A stretch of 64,000 bases of DNA from positions 12,740,001 through 12,804,000 of the forward strand of contig OU015650.1 in the NCBI GenBank assembly GCA_907165275.2. The letters are read 5' to 3'. Positions 24,801-38,600 of this stretch are shown here, piece by piece. A model generated the notes under the pieces. It was not told where the DNA came from. It did not search any database and saw only the letters and a program-made list of their open reading frames with translations. This DNA comes from Zygaena filipendulae (Eukaryota; Arthropoda; Insecta; Lepidoptera; Zygaenidae). The first letter of the stretch is position 1; every line of letters begins with the position of its first letter. The translations under genes and the position numbers were made by a program.

Positions 24801-26594
24801 TTACCGTCTATTCTAAGTTCTAACATAGTATGAAGAGTGGATAATTAATTGCTCGCAAATGCAGTATTTATTTTTTCGTAGGAGTTTAAAAAATAATTGT
24901 TTTTAGATAATGTTGGGTTATAATTTTTTTATACGATTTCATGTAAATTGATCTGAAAATTTAAAATGGATCTGGCGTAACAAGTTAGGCCGTTAACAAG
25001 TTTTTCTACAGCTTGTTCAGTAGCAATAAGGAAATTCGATTTTTTTCTTACAATTTTATTGCATTTTACATGGTAAGATGTCAGCCATAGCATCATTGGA
25101 TTTAAAATACAGTCGTACAGTGTAAAGAGATACCAGTCTATTCACAACATTTATTGCTAAGTTAAAAACCTTTCTGACAGTTTATAATTCTTAATTGTTT
25201 TATTACACCTTAATAACTACTTCCATCTGGCATCTCTTCGCATTGTGTTTCACCAAATCATCAAATGAACTTTTCCGTATTATGTTTAAATCTTTTTACA
25301 AGTTACTAGTTAAGTCTTTCACGAGGACGAAGATATTGTATTGACTGGACGATTCTCCGATAAATTTCTACATGTTATTGTTAAAATACAATTACAAAAG
25401 ATTCACTAAGAAATAAATTGGTAGGAATAAAAGTTTCATTTGGGCAAGAAACTATCACAATATAAAACAGGCAATCGTGTAAAAAACATGTTATGAGCAT
25501 TTGGAATTGTGTTCTTTTTTTAAAAAAAGTGTGCAGTTCTGGCAACATCGTAACAAACACATGTCATCTTCGTACAATTAGAAGCGGGTGCAACTAACCG
25601 TAGACAACGCGTAACATTCATCACAACAACAAGCGGAATAAATTCCCAATGTAAACTTTAATCATAGAGTAGATAGATACCACAAACTATACAAGTAAAC
25701 TAAATCTATACAAAATAATCCACAGTCGTTTTCATAAAACTCATTTAAAAATTAAATTTTATCAATAATAATACATTAAAACAATTCACATATTTACAAA
25801 AAAATTCCATTTGCAATAAAAAAGTAATAATTACATTAATTAAAACATAAAAATCAATACAATCATAATATTTACATATTTTTTTGTCAATAAATAAAAA
25901 TTAAAACATTCAACGGTCTTTGATTTAAATTAATAAGCTCCGTTTCAAAAACTGCCTTCAGGAATATAAGGGAAAATCTCATTGTGATTTCTCATCGACA
26001 GTTTATTGAACGTGTCAACAAACGTGAGATAAATCTTTCAGCAGCCAATCAAGCTCTGAAACCTTCTACACACATAAAGACGTTCCCCACGAAATTGAAA
26101 CATTGTCATTTATTTTGTCATGCCATTCGCGGTTCTGTTGCTTACAAGAAAGTTCCAATATAGTTAAAAATTCGCGCGGGACGTCTCAAACAAAAACATA
26201 ATATTCAGAAAGATATTGCTCAATCACAAATAAGTGATAAAATATAGTATAAATAATATCAACAAATAAAATACATTCACAATATAAATATGCAAAGCAC
26301 CATTAGCAATATTAGCATTACACGACTGCGAAATCAAATATTGTAGCATACACTCAGTATGTACGGCGTTGGACGTAAATATAATTCGGTCCGATAGATG
26401 GCTGGTTATACTGGAACGTTGAGATATAGTTATTAGTATAGATCGAGCAATGTACTACAAAACCTACACCACATTTCTCTCTGTACAAATTGAGGCAGTG
26501 GTAGATAAGAGACGACTCCTAAAATGTTAGAATAGTACATTATAAATGTTGTTTTAGCGCTCGTTGTAAAATGTTGATGACATGTTCATTAGAT
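21855..26594 (-). other. Probable Khc-73 3' UTR
   Basis: From the stop codon at 26597-26595 the minus strand runs through ~4.7 kb of AT-rich sequence with no plausible exon and almost no repeats, unlike the introns. At 21855-21885 the minus strand reads ATAAAATAAATGTATTAT then a run of A, which looks like an AATAAA polyadenylation signal. Earlier AATAAA signals exist, so shorter forms are possible. Its extent is inferred, not demonstrated. Confidence 0.45.
24112..24213. mobile_element. Small palindromic MITE F copy 1
   Basis: A ~100-bp element with ATGGGCAAT...ATTGCCCAT ends and the inner motif GGTGCTTGGGTATAAACCCG. It is a diverged relative of the copy at 43101-43228. It lies inside the presumed Khc-73 3' UTR. 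Confidence 0.6.
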
Positions 26595-26677
26595 TTATTT
26601 GCTCCTAGTTTTTGTGCCGATCGCGTTTAAGCTCTCCCCGCGACTCCTCGACCTGTGCAGGTTTTGCAAGCCGTCAC
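26595..26677 (-). CDS. Khc-73 last coding exon
   Basis: An 83-nt exon after a standard acceptor (TTATTTCCAG). It completes the glycine codon left by the previous exon and reads [20 protein letters not shown], then TKTRSK and TAA. The short basic Ser/Arg tail after CAP-Gly is usual for this family. The stop lies within AAATAAATC. Confidence 0.85.
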
Positions 26678-29600
26678 CTGGAAATAAAGATATAATAACA
26701 TAACCCTACTATCCTACTAATATTATAAATGTGAAAGTGTGGATGTTTGGATGTTGGTTACTCAATCACGCAAAAACGGCTGAACGGATTTGGATGAAAT
26801 TTGGCATGCACGTTGTCAGGAACTCCGAAATTACCGCGGGTGACATCGCGGGGCACAGCTAGTAATATATATTAGTAACTCAGGCACGAATTAATAATTC
26901 CGAATTCTAGAAATTGAAAGATACAAACGACGATGCAGAAATACTGACCTCATTCGATTACAGTAAAAGGTTTACAACCAAGTAGGTACACTAAAGTCAA
27001 GTAGTCACCAATCAAAGAGTACCAATAATATTCATTTTCTCAAACTACGCTGGCGCTATTATGATGAGTTATTGAGTTGTAATTTGCTGGATTTTCGGCT
27101 ACTTTTTCCGCTTGTTCCCCGTATAAGATGGTGTGATTGTGTACCACACCACTATACCCTCCCATGAACATCCATGTTAGTGCCAACCCACACGACGCGG
27201 TGCGGCGCGGCACCGCAAGCCATTTCGCCGCACTGGCGACCACACGGGCAGCGCGGCGCCGCAGCGGCGACAGAAAGAGTAGGCATGCCCATCGCTACGT
27301 GACAGAACAGGACAAACAACAGCGAGCCGCTTACTCCCCTCCCCGCCTCGTCTCGACTCCGAGGCGAGCGCGGCGCGGTGTGGCCACAACGCATTTTTGT
27401 ATGTAATATACCGCAGCGGCGCCGCCCAGGCGCTGTACCTGAGCCGCACCGCACCGCGTGGGCTGGCACTGAGGCGTGCGAACAGTGCGCGGTGTCGTGT
27501 TCGGTAACCTTTGCTGGTGGCGCGCTTGAGCTCGCCGTCGCGGAAGGCGCGCACGCTGCGGCCGCGGCGGTCCTGCGCCAGCTTGTCGGGCCGCACGAAG
27601 ATGCCGTGCCGCGGCCGCGACTCGAAGTAGCGCGTGCCGCCCACCGAGCCGTCGTTCTTGCCTGGCCCGGACCACACAGCGCGCGATTAGTTGGGAATGG
27701 GATTTAGTCCGTCAGTTAGATAGTAAAAAATAAGAGACACGTATTTTGTGCTTTTTGGAAGTATTGAAAAAATACTTACATAAAACGCATTCAAGTTTAG
27801 GAGTGGGATGGTCGCGACATCATAACTAAGTATAAAGTATACCTAGATGTGACGTCACACGGAATTTCAACTCAATGTATCGCCGTTATTTTTTGTTAAG
27901 GTAAAAAAAGGAAAAATACGTGTCCTATATTTTTTATTGATCTACAAGACGGAATAAAAATTAAAACTTAGTCATCATGCCCATTTAAGAATATGTTTTG
28001 ACCTAAGCGGTTGTGTAATAGATTTAATGATTATTTGTTTTTGAATCTTGATGCGCAACACGATAAAATTTTATCGAGCCTTTTTATCGATTCTCATCGA
28101 CATACCTATTGTATGGTTTTGTCGACGAGAATCGATAAAATGGCTAGATATAATTTTATCGTGTTGCGCATCTTAGCCCCACATGTGTACATCTACCTAG
28201 CGGCCTGTTTGTTACGGCGTGGCGTTACGTCCGTATGAGAGAAGATACGATAAAAAAGCGCCACTTTCATTTGCCGATATGTGGATATACGGAAAGTTAA
28301 TCGCAAAAACGAAAAGTTCGAGGACCTACTTCGATTATTTCTTCAAAATCTATTCTTTTTATATAAAGAAACTTCCTGACTGAATTATGAACCCTCAACC
28401 CAACCGGTATAAGGCAGTAAGGGGTGAAAGTTAATACGGACGCGGTTGAAACCACGAACGGACAGCTACAAATTTTTAACCGACTTATAAAAAGAAGGAG
28501 ATTCTGCATTCGGCTGTATGTGTGTTTTTTTTTGTAAGGAAGCAAAGCACGTCGTCTTCTTACAACCCGAAGCTTGAGGACTCTAGGACCCCCTGGGCGT
28601 ATGGGTTTCGTGCCTCCAGTGGTCTTGGCTGAAACCCAGCGTCGTGAGTGCGTCCCCGCACTCAAGCATGGAGACAAACCACACAAATGTCACATTAAAA
28701 CTATTATTGTTTATATTATGTTTAGTCTTATTCTGTTATTCTTTAATCATTCTCATTTGTGTTGTGTGTCTCTTTTGGCATCAATAACAATGAATCTCTC
28801 TTCGTTAGTAGTGGTGGTGCGTACCGGTGGGCGCGTCGAGGTCGACGCCGACCCACAGGCCGTGCGCGAAGTGCGTGGGCCCCACGTAGGCCACGACGCC
28901 CGTGCTGCTGCTCAGCCGCAGCTGCACGCTCTCGCCCAGCGCCAGCCACGCGGGCGGCGGCGGCGGCGCGCGCCCGCTCTCCGACGACTCGTCTGCGCAC
29001 CACGCACCACGCGCGACGCACACGCACGCAAACATAGGTATTGGAATTGGAAAACATTAAAAGATTTTACTTCAGACTAGCTGTCCCCCGCAGTTTCACC
29101 CGCGGTAAAAAAATAATATAAATATAAACCTTTCACATGAATCACTCTATCAATTGGTGAAAACCGCATGAAAATCCGCTGCGTAGTTTTAAAGATCTAA
29201 GCATAAATTATATAGGAACAGACAGACAACGGGAAGCGACTTTGTTTTATACTATGTAGCAGTGGCGAAGGGTGAAATATTGAGAGGGGGAAGCCGGAAA
29301 TCTACTTTAATTTCAACTTATTAAACTATTAACTGTTAACGCGGTTTTACCTGCGATAAGTTCGGAGTTCTCGCGGGAATTCCGGTATAAAAAGTCCTTC
29401 CCTGTATCCCTGACAACGTTCTCAATTACGGTAGAGAGAGATGTTGCGTCTGAAGGGAAGCCGGTGGGAATCGGCTTCTATGGTACCTTCGCCACTGCTA
29501 TGTAGTCATTATTTCCATAATATGTTTTCAGTAGTGCAAATTAAAATAACGCGTTCGACCTCCATTATTAAACAATCATTGAACTAGATAGCTACAATAT

Positions 29601-32600
29601 GGAGATATTTTGTGTCCCGCTCGATGGGCTGGAAAATGTCCCAACGTAAATTGTCACTCGAACGAGTTAGAAAAAAATAATTTCCATTCATCATACAGTT
29701 TTTGGAGCGAAATGACGCGGGTAGTTAAATGTCGAGCTCGATTTCCATGGTTCATTCGTACACTGGGCCTGACTGGGCGAAAGCTAGTGTATTGGTATTG
29801 TTAACAGATTGGTAAAGATTGAAATCCATAGGGCGCGCTTAATTCATGAGACAGTTATACCTTATTTCTACTATTTCGATTCGCGGCCGCGTCTATGGAA
29901 ATTGGTAGGTATATGACTATCTGAATAAATAATAGTGGGCAAGTGCCTATAGCAGGGCTGATAACTTATGTGCCATCTCTCATTTATACTGTATAATTTT
30001 TATTATGTATCGGCTCACTAGGTCTATAACATAGTAATGTGACGTATTGTAAAAAATAAAATATATATGACTGTTTGTTGCCAAAACATAAATAAATAAA
30101 ATAAATAAACAGGAATCGCGCGCGGCCGGTCGCCCGCGACTAGTCGCTTAGTGGAAATAAGGTCTAACCGCCGCACTCAGAGTCGACTTTAATGATTACT
30201 TAGTTAAGTATAGATTTTTAAAACAAAGCTGCCGTAATCAGACAAGTTTAATAAATTAATGTTAATTGGCATTTAACTAATTAAGTTACATCTCATTAAA
30301 TGCCAATTAACATTAATTTACTGAACGTCTCTTATTGCGGCAGTTTTGTTTTAAAAATCTATACTTAACTAAGTAATCATTAAAGGCGACTCTGAGTGCG
30401 GCGGTAAGAGCTAAAAGAGTCGTCGTACCGTCGCCGATCCGCTCGGTGGAGGAGGCGGGCGTGTCGTGCAGCGCGTGGTGCGCGGGCGCCGGCGCCGGCG
30501 CCGGCAGCGGCTCGCCGCCGGAGCGCGGCCGCGCGCTGGGGAACGAGGCGCGCGCCGCCGACCGCGCCGACGCGGACGCGCCCGCGCGGCGCCGCACCAC
30601 CTGCCACAAACGATACTCACCGTTACCAAAGAATGCCTACTATGCCTATGCCTACTAATGCCTACTATGCCTACTAATGCCTACTATGCCTAATTGCCTA
30701 CTAATGCCTACTAATGCCTACTAATATTATAAATGCAAAAGTAACTCTGTCTGTCCGTCTGTTACGCTTTCACGCCTTAATGATGCAACCGATCATCATG
30801 AAATTTTGTACACACGCTGTCAGAAGTACAGAGAAGCACATCGGTACTTTTATCCCGGAATTCCCACGGGAACTCCGAAATTAACGCCTGTATAATCTCG
30901 TGAAATTTTGCATACACATTGTCATGGGTCACAGAAAAGGACATAGAGTACTTTGTATTCCCGCGGGATCTCCGAAATATCCGCAAGTGAAACCGCAGGG
31001 AACAGCTAGTATATACATAATATATTATGATGTATAAGTAAAGAAGCCACACTTTCCGCCTCCTACCAATTTCATGCCTCCTCATACCCCGCAATACCAC
31101 GCGAAAGTTTCTAGGCAAATTCCGAGGAAAGTTTCTCACATGTAGAATCTATCTACATATTGTGACTATTATTTACTGACTGCTGACAGTTACTGTGAGT
31201 TCGCTGCCAACCTTACGATACGCGCACGCGCACAACACGTGTATGTGCCAGCCGGCCATCTTTACTTGTGGGAAAGTACTTGAATCAGTTCATTTACATC
31301 ACCGGGCTGCCCTTACTACGTAAAGAAGCGGCACTCTCCACTCTCCCCACTCCCTCCACGCCCCGCCACGACGTAGCTATGATTTTAGAAGTGCTGTCAC
31401 CAAGCTGTCACTGTTGTATGTGTGTGGGACTTACTTAGTTAATATTTTCAACATTCAGAGTTTTAGGAATATTGTGGTAAATATACTTGGGATGGCAGCA
31501 AAAGAAGTTATGGGCAAGTTAGAGCTCTAACTTTCTTTGTAACGGTGGCGCGCCTGCCTCGCCTACATGTCATCTCTAGTTAATTTATTTGCTCTGTGGG
31601 GACAGCAGGCCGCGGTCTCTCACCTTCCCGGCGGGCAGCTGCGTCCTGGTGGGCGCGCGCTCGTTGCCCGTGGAGGCGGAGTCGCTCTCGCCCAGCGACG
31701 ACGTCTCGCGGCTGCGCTCCGCGTCGTGGCTCGACTGCTCCGAGCTCACCGACTCCACGTCCACTTCACCTGAAACTGCGGCGTTACGTACGTTAACACG
31801 CGGCGAAGGTCAGACAGTCACTAACTTGCTTAGGCTAAGGCCACACTACAAAGAACTTCACTTATTGCTAAGGGCCAAGCTACTTGCCGAGCGACTAATC
31901 CTAGTGAACAGACAGACATATTGCATACTATCGCAGATGGTCACACTATCAACTAGCTAGACACCTTCCTTCGCGCGTCGCTTGCAGTGTGGCCAGCTGC
32001 ATACTATACAATATTTCTTTTCAATAGAATTAGTCACTCAAGACCCTTCAAGACCCTTATTTATTATTACTATATTATAGTGTAGTAGTAGTGTAGTGTA
32101 GTAGTGTGGTATGATACAGACTTTTAGGAATGAATTGCTCTATCCAATTACTATTTTTTGTTCTCCTATTTTATAAGTACGATCATTAAAAGACAGCCCT
32201 GCTGAGTTTCTTGTCTGTTCTTCTCAGTAGAGGACGTATTCCGAACTCACGGTAATTTATAGTTCTATGAACCTGCTGACGATTTTAAGTAATTGTAACA
32301 ACCAATCCTAAGTAACAAATGGATTTTGAATTTCGACTCAGTAAGTAGTCTGGCTCTTAGCAATAAGCGAAGCTCTTTGTAGTGTGGCCTTAGTCTTAGA
32401 ATGCATACTACAGTATTATATATTGTGAAGACGCAAATGAGATTGTGTCGCCCCGAAAAAAGGTGGTTGAAGAGGCGGTTGTGTTTTCAATAAAATCATA
32501 TTACATAGTCCGTTCAGTGACTTTTGAGGAAAAATGTGATTTTCGGAATCAAAGAATAAGCAGCAGTGAAACAATCTTGAAGGATACACAGTTTGAAGCA

Positions 32601-35600
32601 AGACCAATATGCAGTTCTCAAGCTAACTTAACGAGAAAGAAGGATCAACGAGTACGTTAAAAACTCACCTGTGGAATTGTCGAACGACACCTCGCCGTTG
32701 AGTTGGCTGGCGTCGAGGCTCCTGTTCGACTGGCCGGACATCACCGAGTGGTTCTCCACGGGCAGCGCACCCAGCGGATCTAAAATCTGCTCGTCCTTCT
32801 CGCAGTCCCTCAGGAACGGATTGATGCGGCTCCTCGAGCCGGGCGTCAGCGCCGGCGTTTTGGTTTTGTCGCACGACGCGTCGTCCAACTCGTTGATCGA
32901 CTCGGCGATCTCGTTTTTCAGTTCGGATATGTCGTTGCGCAGCTCGGTGATCTCGTTCCTGAGGCCGACGACGGTGGTTTTCGTTTTGGTCAGGTGCGTG
33001 TAGTCCATCGCTTTGTCGAAGTCCGGCGTGTCGTCGACGGACATGCTCCGGATGGATAGGGTGTCGTCGTTGGTCAGGTTCGTCGACGAGACCGCTTGTG
33101 AGCCTGTCGACGAACGTTATCTTAAGATTCGAGACCGCAAAAATATGGTGCATAATCTACGTATATGGATGTACTGACTTCCGTCTTTGTTGTAACGGGT
33201 GAAAAGAATTCCAATCCGTCCATTAGTTTTTACGTGTCGCGCGTTTAAATAAACCGCGAACAGATAAAACAGACAAAATTGACAGTGTATTTTTTTTTTC
33301 ATTCCAATGTACAGACCCGCGAAACCTACAGTTTTTAACCGACTTCCAAAAAGGAGGAGGTTCTGCATTCGGCTGTATGTATGTTTTTTTTAAGTACAGC
33401 TTTTGTTTCAGCCGCACGAATTTCGAAATTCCCGCGACAACTAAAATAGCTATAAATCATAGTATCGCCAATACAAATATTATGCACTTTAAATCTGAAT
33501 ATAATTATTTGACTTTGATCTTGATCGTCAGCTGATCTATGTCTTACCATATCCACTGGAGGATATAGAGGGCGAGTTCTTGTTGGGCGCGCCCTCGCAG
33601 GCGAGCTCGTGCAGGGAGTCCAGCGTCTTCGAGGTGGGCAGGAAGCCGCGCGCCGTGGCCCGGGTACGGGGACGCTGCACACATACGGTTCGCATGGAGG
33701 TACAATTTATAAGACAGAAAGGAATATGAGCATTTGTTCAAACTTACTCTGCAAGATTTCGACTATTATTTCATCCGTGGTGTTAAGGCCCAATTACACC
33801 TACCGAGTGCTCGGCCGAGACAGCGCACTCGGCCCAGTAAGCCACAATGTAATCGGCCGAGCCCTGACCAGCTGGAATGTAATCACCTACTCGCCGCATC
33901 GAACTACTTGGCCGAGTACTCGGTCGAGCTACTCGGTAGGTGTAATTGGCCCTTTCCTACGTAGGTACGTACGTGCGAGCGCGGCGTGGCGAGCGCGTCG
34001 GCGGGCGCGCACTCGGGCTCCGAGAGCGAGTCGTCGTCGTTGCGGCGGCCCGGCTCCTCGTGCAGCGTGGTCATGCGCAGCCCGAGCTTGCCGCTCGCGG
34101 GCGACGCTGCGGGGACAACGCAAGAGTTTCATCGCCGTGAACTATCGCTAAACTCGGGGCGGCCGCTGTCGTTCGACGAAATGAGATATATTCGAAAAAT
34201 TCGCCACACTAACGCCACTCGAGTCGTTTTAGTTTCGATTCGTCTTCGGAGGTTTAGCCTAGGTTTTCATCAGAACTGAGTTGGGCATGGCGGAGAGGTT
34301 TTTGGTTATCGTGTCGTCTCTCGAGTCAATATCATTTCCATACATTTTCCGTTAGCGTTTATGCTTGCAGAAAAGTGTTTTTTTTTTTTTCTAGACGTCA
34401 ATATCACAATCGTTTGCAATCAAGTAACGATAGCCACTCCATCTTGGATAAAAGAAGAGCAATAACACAATATGTATAAACTACTATATAAACTTTTACA
34501 CGATTTTAAGACGAATTAACTGAAACTATTTCTAACCAGAGTAGCGTTAGTACAACAAATATCCCGTTTTATCGCATATCGGTGAACAAAAGTAGCCCAC
34601 CTGGTGTTCTGCTAGAACTTGAATGAGCGTCAAACGCATGCTTATATGCAGACTGATATCATGCCAATATCGACTAATCAATAAATTTAGATGTAGCAAA
34701 ATAATGTAACAAAACACTCTAATACCCGTATTTATAAACGCTACTCAAACTGTATAAGCTCCAAGATATTGTCTCGCTCATTGCGCTAGAAAACGAAAAG
34801 GACGAACAGACTCGATACGCTCTCGAGTCTGTTAGTAAGTCCTTAGCGTTTGTAAGTCCGGGTCTAAAAGCTCCCACACATTACAGAGTTTAGACCCGCC
34901 GATAATTGACCGGTCACACACACTCCAGATATTCTATATCTATAGTAACTAAAAACTGATCAAAATATCGGCCAGTTTCAAATCCAATGTGTCGGGGCTT
35001 TAGAAAGAGCTATAAAAAAAAACAAAATACATTTGACGCAAGTGAATTTTATAGGTAAATGAGAAAACACACAATCACGGTTTATAAAAGATAACATATC
35101 TAACTACTGACATTCTAACGTAACAAATAAAATTTAGCAAAATATATACTAAATTTAAATAAATAACAACGAAACTAGTAGAGACTAATCCAATCATAAT
35201 AACAGTATTTTTTTTATAAGCTATAAATACAAAACCCTTAGTACAGCGTAATCGGTTAAAATGGTCCGATTAATTTCAGGTTTTCAGTGAGACAGCAATT
35301 TTAAAAATCAACAAAAGCAAAAATTTAACTAGGGTAAGTGATTGGTAATTTTTACTAAATCAACAACTGCACGAGATGCTAAAAAAAAAGAAAACTATGA
35401 AAACTGAACAACAAGCCAAGGCTATTTAATGTGTCTACGAGATGTCAACAGGACGTACGCTTGTTGGGCGTCTGGAGGCGCAGTGAGTTCAGGTTCAAAT
35501 TCAAGTTTAGGAATGTTGGCCGGGCTGCAATACAAATTTTAATACACCACCGTCATTATTTCTCTATCAATTCTTTAAAAACACGTATTTTCACCTCACT

Positions 35601-38600
35601 AGCTCAAAGATCAAAAGCCACGCCGAAGTTGCTTTATAAAAAATCTAGCTAAATTCAATTTTGCTCACTCTATAAAAATGGGTTGAATTTAGAACGTTGC
35701 GGATCAGGGCAAAGTTTTGCTTTTCTCGCTAGTGAGATGAAAAGTTGTATGTATGATACGAGAACAAAGCATTTTTATTACTTGTGCCTTTAACGGCCGC
35801 ACTCAGAGTCGACTTTAATGATTACTAATGATTAAACTTGTCTGATTGCGGCAATTTTGTTTTAAAAATCCATACTTAACTAAGTAATCATTAAAGTCGA
35901 CTCTGAGTGCGGCGGTAAATCTCTCAATACGCTCAGAATTCTACCATAAAATCACATATTCGCAGGTATTCAAACTCGGCACACGCAACAAAAACGAACT
36001 TTGTTTTCTTGTTGAACATACTCTATAACTATGGAAATTTTGGATATTTACAGTATCATGATTGTAATCCTCTTAATCCATAACAAAAAATCTACAGGAT
36101 GTTTTAAATAAAATAGCAAGTCGTCTCTTCCTAATTGCTATGCATTGATTACTATGAAAAAACTTGAACATAGCTTATAAATCTTTCTATAACTTTTTCT
36201 ATGAAAAAGGAGGTTACAGTTCATGTCTTTAAGGTTTTTCTGGTGTGAACATCAAGAATTCTAGATTAACATACCCATATCATTGGGAATATCTAAGAGA
36301 GTTTTAATTTTACTTTATGACTTGCTTTTCATAATGATAGAGACAGATTATTTATTTCGTAATACCTCTAGATTTGTTAATTCATACCGGATGAAGATCT
36401 CTAATGGTGAATTAACAAAAAGTGCTAAAACAAGTCATATAGCAATAACACTAAGCCTCATTTTTACATAATCTATAAATGGGATTACAGTTATTAATAT
36501 TGCTATTGTAGATTAATATGGGTACCTAAATAGTATAACACTTTACAAATTTGACAATTTACTCTAAAACCATGCTTTCATTACATATTTCTAAATATCT
36601 TACTTTTTCTTCTTTTTACCTGTGTCGCGTTTTGCTACATGTTCACATGCACAATATTTAATTAATTTTACCTAACAAACGTACAAACACACAAACCTAT
36701 ATACATTAGTTTCATTGTTCAATCACGTCTACTACCATTATCCATACTACAAACAAAAAGTACTACTGCCTTCCAAGTTTTTGACATTCTAATAACAACT
36801 TTACTCGTATGACTAGAGTCACAAGATTGTCTAAACAATGATAGATTCCTGCTTGGCTGTTAGTTTCTTTAGTTACTTTTATTATAAGCGATGCCGTTTA
36901 TCTCTAGTTTCCAAAGACTAGACTGAAAGCAATCTCCCGTTTCTTGTATTCACGGCAAATTATAAAATGTAGAAAAATCAAAACAAAATAATCCCACGTC
37001 ATGCTCGGTCCATGCAAATGAAGAAGAGACAAGCAAACAAACGGACAACAACGACAGAAGCTTGCCCTACGCTCCAAGCTTGCGTTTAAATTTTGTACTC
37101 TAATTGCCAATACATTAGGGTCTAATTTTGTTTTCAGTCTCAAACATGAACTTGCTTTATTCGGCTTTGAAAACAAAGCCAGTTCTTTTTTTTTACAGCC
37201 AATTACTCAGGTATACACAAATGGTTGCCATGATAACGATCACAACAGTTATTAATATTTAAAACTATAGTAATTTTTTGTCATATCAACATTCGTCTAA
37301 CAATAATAATAAATAATTTAACATTACAGTTTTCGTCATTCCGTTTCAAGACCATATTTTATGAATTCGACATGTTTACCTGATAGGAACGAGCCTGAAG
37401 GTAGCGAGGGTACACGACAACAGAAAACACAACGTTAGTCCAAAACGGGGTATGAAACAATTTTGAAAAGAATTTAATTAGAAGTAGGCAGAGGGAGAGA
37501 GAGATAGAGAGCGAGAGAAAGAAATAACTGTCCGAGCCATAGCACTGCCGCAAAGCGAGTTGAATCCAAAAAGAAAGTTGTGAGTGAAATATCATGAGTG
37601 TATCATTTCAGTGATGATGTCAGTTTCTGCGTCGTATGTTCTCATATTATAATAAATAAATAATTAAATATATCAATGTTATTACGATATTAATCTACAG
37701 ACCTATAATATCGTGCATCTTGTGTCAGATACTTTAAGTGTGCATTAACATTTTAAACTATTAATTCAACGTTTGATCGAAAACCGTAGTCTTACAATTG
37801 TTCATTGATATACAAAAACCCAAGAAGCACAGTTGCATCGGACGTTTGACAGACAAAATTAAGTCACAAGATCGCTAAAGTCGACTGGCAAAACACAAAT
37901 TCGACTTGCGTAACACGAAATTAGTCTGTTTTAGAAACGCAACGATATCCAAGAACTACCCAACGTTAATTTAAATTAGCGTTCAACTTCGCGGTCTTTT
38001 TGCGACGTTTTGGCGTTGGGTTTTTATTGTATCAATGATATTAATCAATTAGATAAGGAAAAAAGCGGCAGCTCACAGTCAAACGTAAAATTAATTGCTA
38101 AAAACATCAATGTGTGAATGAGATAGCTGTACGCATGCGTCGTCAAACGATGTTTCGGCGAAATGAAACTACTAAAACGATTGTTGAGTTTTAACCATCA
38201 AGCGATCAACAAAGGTTACTTCTTGATACAATAGTACCGAATGGAAAAAAAATACATAGCCAGAAAACCACCCACGTGTACAGCGGCCTGACATACTCAA
38301 ATTAAAAATTACTTGAACTACAGAATGCACTAAATAATTATCATCGATAATATTAAACAACTTTCTAGATAAATTTTAATTACTTGTGGCTAATTCTTTT
38401 ATCAGTGCCTACTTTACTATCCAAATATACGTTACAAAATGTATTGTACTTTATATTTTTTCACAAAACCAGTTATAATATGTAAGTATAATGTGCTTAA
38501 CTATTGTGCATGAATGATAAAAGAGTTGAAGAAAGATTGTTTCAGAAAAATATAGAAATAGATCATAATGTCAGTATCAAGACAGATCCAGAAAAAAAAA

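Noticed and set aside
28574..29080. 168-codon plus-strand open frame across the CAP-Gly exon
   Set aside because: It is the antisense shadow of the GC-rich CAP-Gly exon. The minus strand encodes the clear domain.
37224..37237. RFX X-box-like site GTTGCCATGATAAC
   Set aside because: It fits the ciliary-gene X-box consensus, but it is inside a Khc-73 intron about 18 kb from the dynein start, and the consensus is loose enough to occur by chance.
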